Shown here: positions 60,661 through 64,000 of the stretch, one piece after another | How the letters are laid out: each line of letters begins with the position of its first letter | Position numbering within the stretch: the first letter of the stretch is position 1 | Assembly: GCA_028671895.1 (NCBI GenBank) | Contig: CM053798.1 | Span: 10,879,501 to 10,943,500 of the forward strand | DNA from: Oenanthe sinensis | Taxonomy: Eukaryota; Streptophyta; Magnoliopsida; Apiales; Apiaceae | Direction: 5' to 3' | Length of the DNA stretch: 64,000 nucleotides | The notes under the pieces: model-generated | Database searches by the model: none | Seen by the model: the letters and a program-made list of their open reading frames with translations, nothing else | Told to the model about the DNA's origin: nothing | Made by a program: the position numbers and the translations under genes

Positions 60661-60940
60661 ATACCAAGCTCCCAAGCATTCAAGTGAACGACTATTCTGA
60701 ATCTTTGACAAATTCAGATACTGATGTAGAAGCTGAGGTTGCAGAAGGAATTAATGTTTAGCAGCAACTCAGGGGGAGCAAATAAAAGAAGGATCTACTA
60801 GTCATGCTCAATAATGAAGATCAAAGGATTTCATTAAGAACATTTCTGTCAAGACAAAAGGTTTGAAGTCAAGTTCAATCCTGGAGTCTCGTTCTTAATG
60901 ATCCGGATTCTTGTGTAGAGGCTAGAAGTGTTAATCGAAA

Positions 60941-61036
60941 TGATCATATATTCTTCGGAACCTAACATTGGGAAAGAGCAATTGTCAACTTCTAACAATT
61001 GGTATAACAATTGGTATCACTAACAATTGGTATCAC
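60941..61036. repeat. LTR-end/primer-site-like strings inside E's pol
   Basis: CGGAACCTAACA at 60956-60967 resembles E's own LTR end (GGGACCTAACA at 56391-56401). TAACAATTGGTATCAC then occurs twice in tandem (61005-61020 and 61021-61036) after a partial copy at 60993-61004. TAACAATTGGTATCA is the exact sequence of E's LTR/primer-binding junction near 56397-56411. Confidence 0.8.
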
Positions 61037-61039
61037 CCA

Positions 61040-62070
61040 TAATTTGGAATCCCAAAGAATACTGAAGATTCACAGATTGATCCAGATTGAGTGATTGCAA
61101 TGCAAGATGATCTCAATCAGTTAGAAGGCAGAAACCACTGAATCTGGAACCCAGACCACTAAAGTCAAAGCTGAAACTGGTACAGTAAGGGTTCTCAGAA
61201 ACTGGATGACTTTTTGGCATTGCTATGAGGGGCAAAGCCAAACTGGTTGCTACAGGACTTTAAAGCAGAAGGTATCGATGATGATGGAAACGGAATCTTC
61301 GGGACTTTCAAGATCAAGCAGTAAGCACCAGTGACAAGACTTGATACCTTGGGACTCATCAATGGGGACCTAACAATTTTCAGGGACTCAACGATTAGGA
61401 CCTATCACATGTGGAGCATTCAAGCATGAAGATCTATCAGATGAATGTGAACAAGTGCACTCCTGAATGGTGAGCTAGAAGTTAAAGTTGATGTACATCA
61501 TTTCCTGGACTTTGAAGTTGCAGATCCATTGGAATTTGTATATCATTCTCTTCGCAAGCTCTTCTATGACGGAGATAGGGGTTCAAGCAGAACGTCAAGG
61601 ACATGGTATGACACTCTAACTATTAATTACTTAAAAGTGATTTTATATTAGAGCTGTTATGCATAAATCTCTCTAGAAATGCAAGGCACACACAATGACA
61701 TATATGTGCAAGTATACCTTAGTTCTCGATATGCCTATGTGCAAGTTTCCAAGTGGAATCTAGAGAATCGTATCTTATAGCTAAGTTATGAATTGCTAGA
61801 TATCTTAGGGGATCACCAATTCTTGGAATCTGGGACCCTTAAGATAATAGGTTTAACCTAATTGGCTATATAGATATAGATAATGCAGGTTGTAAGAAAG
61901 ACATGGAAGTCATTCCTAGAAGCTGTCAATTTCCAGCAACACTGTTGATCTCTTCACACCACTGAAGGAACAAGCTCATAGACACCAGGTATCATATCTT
62001 TTGAGAGTTGTTCTTAGTCGAATAACTTGCAGATATTTGCTAAATAACTTGATGAATTTATTTTATCTAA
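61040..62070 (+). pseudogene. pol: Element E RT-RNase H, heavily frameshifted
   Basis: Traces in order: VIAMQDDLNQ (about 61090), RGKAKLVAT (about 61230), EGIDDDG (about 61270), YQMNVNK then a changed palm region (about 61435), FEVADPLEFVYH (about 61510), LNCQI/ARYLRGSPILGIW-like (about 61790), NLIGYIDIDNAGC-like (about 61855), ADIC-like and RYHLL near 61985, LADIC/FAK-like (about 62025). The YVDD catalytic box is not seen. Frame changes are frequent, so the gene cannot act. Confidence 0.6.
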
Positions 62071-62129
62071 GTTGGTTAGTAAACTTGGGATATTATTAAT
62101 ATGCATATTTATTGAAAATCCCATCTGCA

Positions 62130-63260
62130 AGGAATTCTCAAATGAGTTCACAAGTATTACTTTTTCCCGATCCAAAGGACTTGTGAATTTATTTTAAATC
62201 CAGATCCTCATACTTTTTGCTATTAGTTTAATTATCATGCTTACATTGTTATATGCATGAGTGGTAGTTAAATTACTTAGCATAAGTAAGAAGCATAATT
62301 ATTTGTATGTTTTAAATATTTGATGAGTATTAGTCAATGATATCTTGCTTAATTGCTCTGATATTTTGCTCTGATATTCTTAAATATTTTATTACAAATA
62401 ATTGTGATACTTTTGATATTAGTGACGGTATTTAGAATTTTTGTTCTAAATAATTAATGCATATTTTAAAACTCACTAATATTGAAAGAAGAAGTATTTT
62501 CTAAAGTTATGTGTATAAAATTCTCAATGTTTTATATACTTAGAAAATATTTCTAAAATTGAGTTTATTGCGAGGAGTTGGAATTAGAATCACAAGTATT
62601 ACTTTTTCCCTATATAAAGGACTTGTGAATTTCTTTTCAACTAAATCCTCGAGCTTACGTATATCAGTTAATAATTGTTATGAGCATGCTTACAATGTGC
62701 AAAGTGACAATTATTAGATATGGCGTAGGAAGTTAAATGCTAATATTCAATCTAATGAATATTTTAGTATTTAGCGAATTTATTTTATCTTATTGAAATT
62801 ATGAATTGAAGCAATTCAATGATCATTAGTTTCATAATTTTAATTTGATAAAATAACAGAAGCATAGTTTCTTGCATCCGTGCAATTAACTGTGATATTT
62901 TTAATATTAGTGATAATACAACTTAATGTTTATTTAAAATCACTAATAATAAAAATATAGTAAAATGCTTATTGTTCTACTGAATAATTGCCATGTATAG
63001 TTTATATAAATGCATGTGATTGGCAATTGCTTAGTACAGTGTAAGTATTTAATTTATTTTGATTTATTTAAATCATGAAGATATATAACAATTCAGTGAT
63101 ATATTAGTTCCATGATTTAAATAAATTAAAATAAATAAGAAGCATAATTATTAGTAGTATAAATATTCTCTTTTATTACTTTGTGATAATTGAATAATAT
63201 TTTATTACAAAATAATTGTGATATATTGATACTAATGGATTTACTTAGTTTTTATTTTTA
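62130..63260. repeat. Diverged repeats with inverted arms downstream of E pol
   Basis: AAGTATTACTTTTTCCC with TCACAAGT and ACTTGTGA arms occurs at about 62150 and 62590. AGAAGCATAATTATT-type words lie at 62289, 62859 and 63138. ATATTAGTGA ... TCACTAATAT pairs recur (62420-62480, 62905-62945). Units of about 280-570 bp are diverged. Probably the spacer downstream of pol; no ORF seen. Confidence 0.6.
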
Positions 63261-64000
63261 GAAACAATTGGTATCAATATATTTAGTTTTCTTTCTTTGA
63301 CTGGTTTACAATCCTGAATGTATTTAAAAGAAATTTTTGTCTATTTCTTTTTCAAAATGTTGTATTCAAAGATACATTCATTTGCCTATCAGTTTAAGTT
63401 AAGAAAACTTAAGAATTCTTTTTCAAAACTTCTCTTTTGAAAAACTTCTCTTTAGGATAATCTTTCTTTTTCTCTCGAAATTTTATCCTCTCCCAAAAGC
63501 TTGTTTTAAAAGTTTTATCTTTAAAAGCTTTTTCTCTATTTGTTTTAACTTCAAGGTACCAATCACTTGTAAAATGATTTGTTTTCAAATACTTATTTCG
63601 ATGTATGTTTCACATTGATTCATAGTACCAAAACAGTGATTGTTGCTTTGAAGGCCTAGTACTGTCATGTTAAGCATTCATCCTAACCCCAATTGTCATG
63701 TTTTTATTTTAAGTCGGGGACACTATCAGGCAAACGAAAATGATGTAAATCATAATTGCTTTATGAGTCGGAAAATCATTCTCTTCTATCTGATAAGGAT
63801 GTTTTGCAACACTGTTTTCAAAACATACAGTGCTTAGGTTTAATGGAAAAGAGTCATTTTTATTGAGATATAATTTGATAGAAGAGTTGAATTTCTTCTT
63901 TGGTATAAATTCCCGCGTTTTATTATGGGAAGTTTGCCTTATAAGAAATTCATCAAAAAAAAAAAAATAGAGACTTTTTCTCTGATACTCCCGCGTTTTA
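63261..64000. other. Element E 3' internal region to window end, no gene recognised
   Basis: AT-rich, no supported ORF. A 13-base A run lies at 63955-63967. E's 3' LTR is not reached. Confidence 0.5.

Larger units (their letters stand above)
54683..64000 (+). mobile_element. Element E: eroded SIRE-like Ty1/copia, right end outside window
   Basis: 5' LTR (54683-56401), primer-binding site (56404-56415), then about 5.7 kb with ordered but heavily frameshifted traces of protease, integrase, RT and RNase H, then AT-rich repeats to the window end. Apart from one 98-codon frame no ORF of size is seen. It begins 152 bp after the stop of D's pol, so it probably inserted in D's 3' part. GGCGCCACTCA-type words recur in the LTR and the leader. 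Confidence 0.8.

Overview
The window looks like nuclear DNA of a repeat-rich flowering plant, most likely a eudicot. It is AT-rich, holds plant-type Ty1/copia retrotransposons primed by initiator methionine tRNA, a Stowaway MITE, CACTA, MULE and hAT remnants, and long (TA)n tracts. I find no host protein gene and no tRNA or rRNA gene. Species and lineage names (SIRE-like, Angela/BARE-like) rest on recognised protein motifs only; no search was run.

Layout. 1-8548: a direct-repeat copy (X1) joined to a 3'-truncated SIRE-like element A on the minus strand (5' LTR at 7976-8548), followed by the second copy X2 (8560-9498). 9.5-19.4 kb: DNA-transposon territory with a CACTA-like terminus, a Stowaway MITE, a 0.6-kb and a 2.36-kb tandem duplication, two copies of a putative solo LTR, and remnants of a CACTA transposase N-terminus. 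19395-43318: element B, a minus-strand SIRE-like element of about 14.8 kb, split by element C (26734-35871), a plus-strand Angela/BARE-like element that landed in B's RNase H gene with a perfect CTTGA target duplication. 43.3-48.2 kb: intergenic sequence holding a 922-bp MULE-type element with a hAT-type MITE nested inside it. 48.2-54.7 kb: element D, plus strand, SIRE-like, decayed mainly by nonsense mutations. 54683 to the window end: element E, plus strand, 5' LTR then a heavily eroded gag-pol and AT-rich repeats. E appears to sit in the 3' end of D.

How the parts work. Each retroelement carries LTRs (promoter and polyadenylation signals), a primer-binding site, gag (capsid, zinc knuckle), protease, integrase and RT-RNase H, which together would copy RNA to cDNA and insert it. 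All copies here are broken in at least one of these. Elements A and B also have coding capacity downstream of pol. In B this is two in-frame ORFs (402 and 967 codons) separated by one stop codon, with no visible signal peptide or membrane segment, so it is not an obvious envelope.

The most unusual pattern is that the SIRE-like elements each carry their own short motif, repeated in the LTR and again internally: TCAGAGTTTA (A), CTCGATCTCGATC-type (B), CAGCAAGCTGACA-type (D), GGCGCCACTCA-type (E). In A and B the motif clusters lie between pol and the extra 3' ORF, where they could act as a second promoter. Element C carries a 37-bp tandem array of perfect hairpins built on the same TCAGAGTTTA decamer as A.
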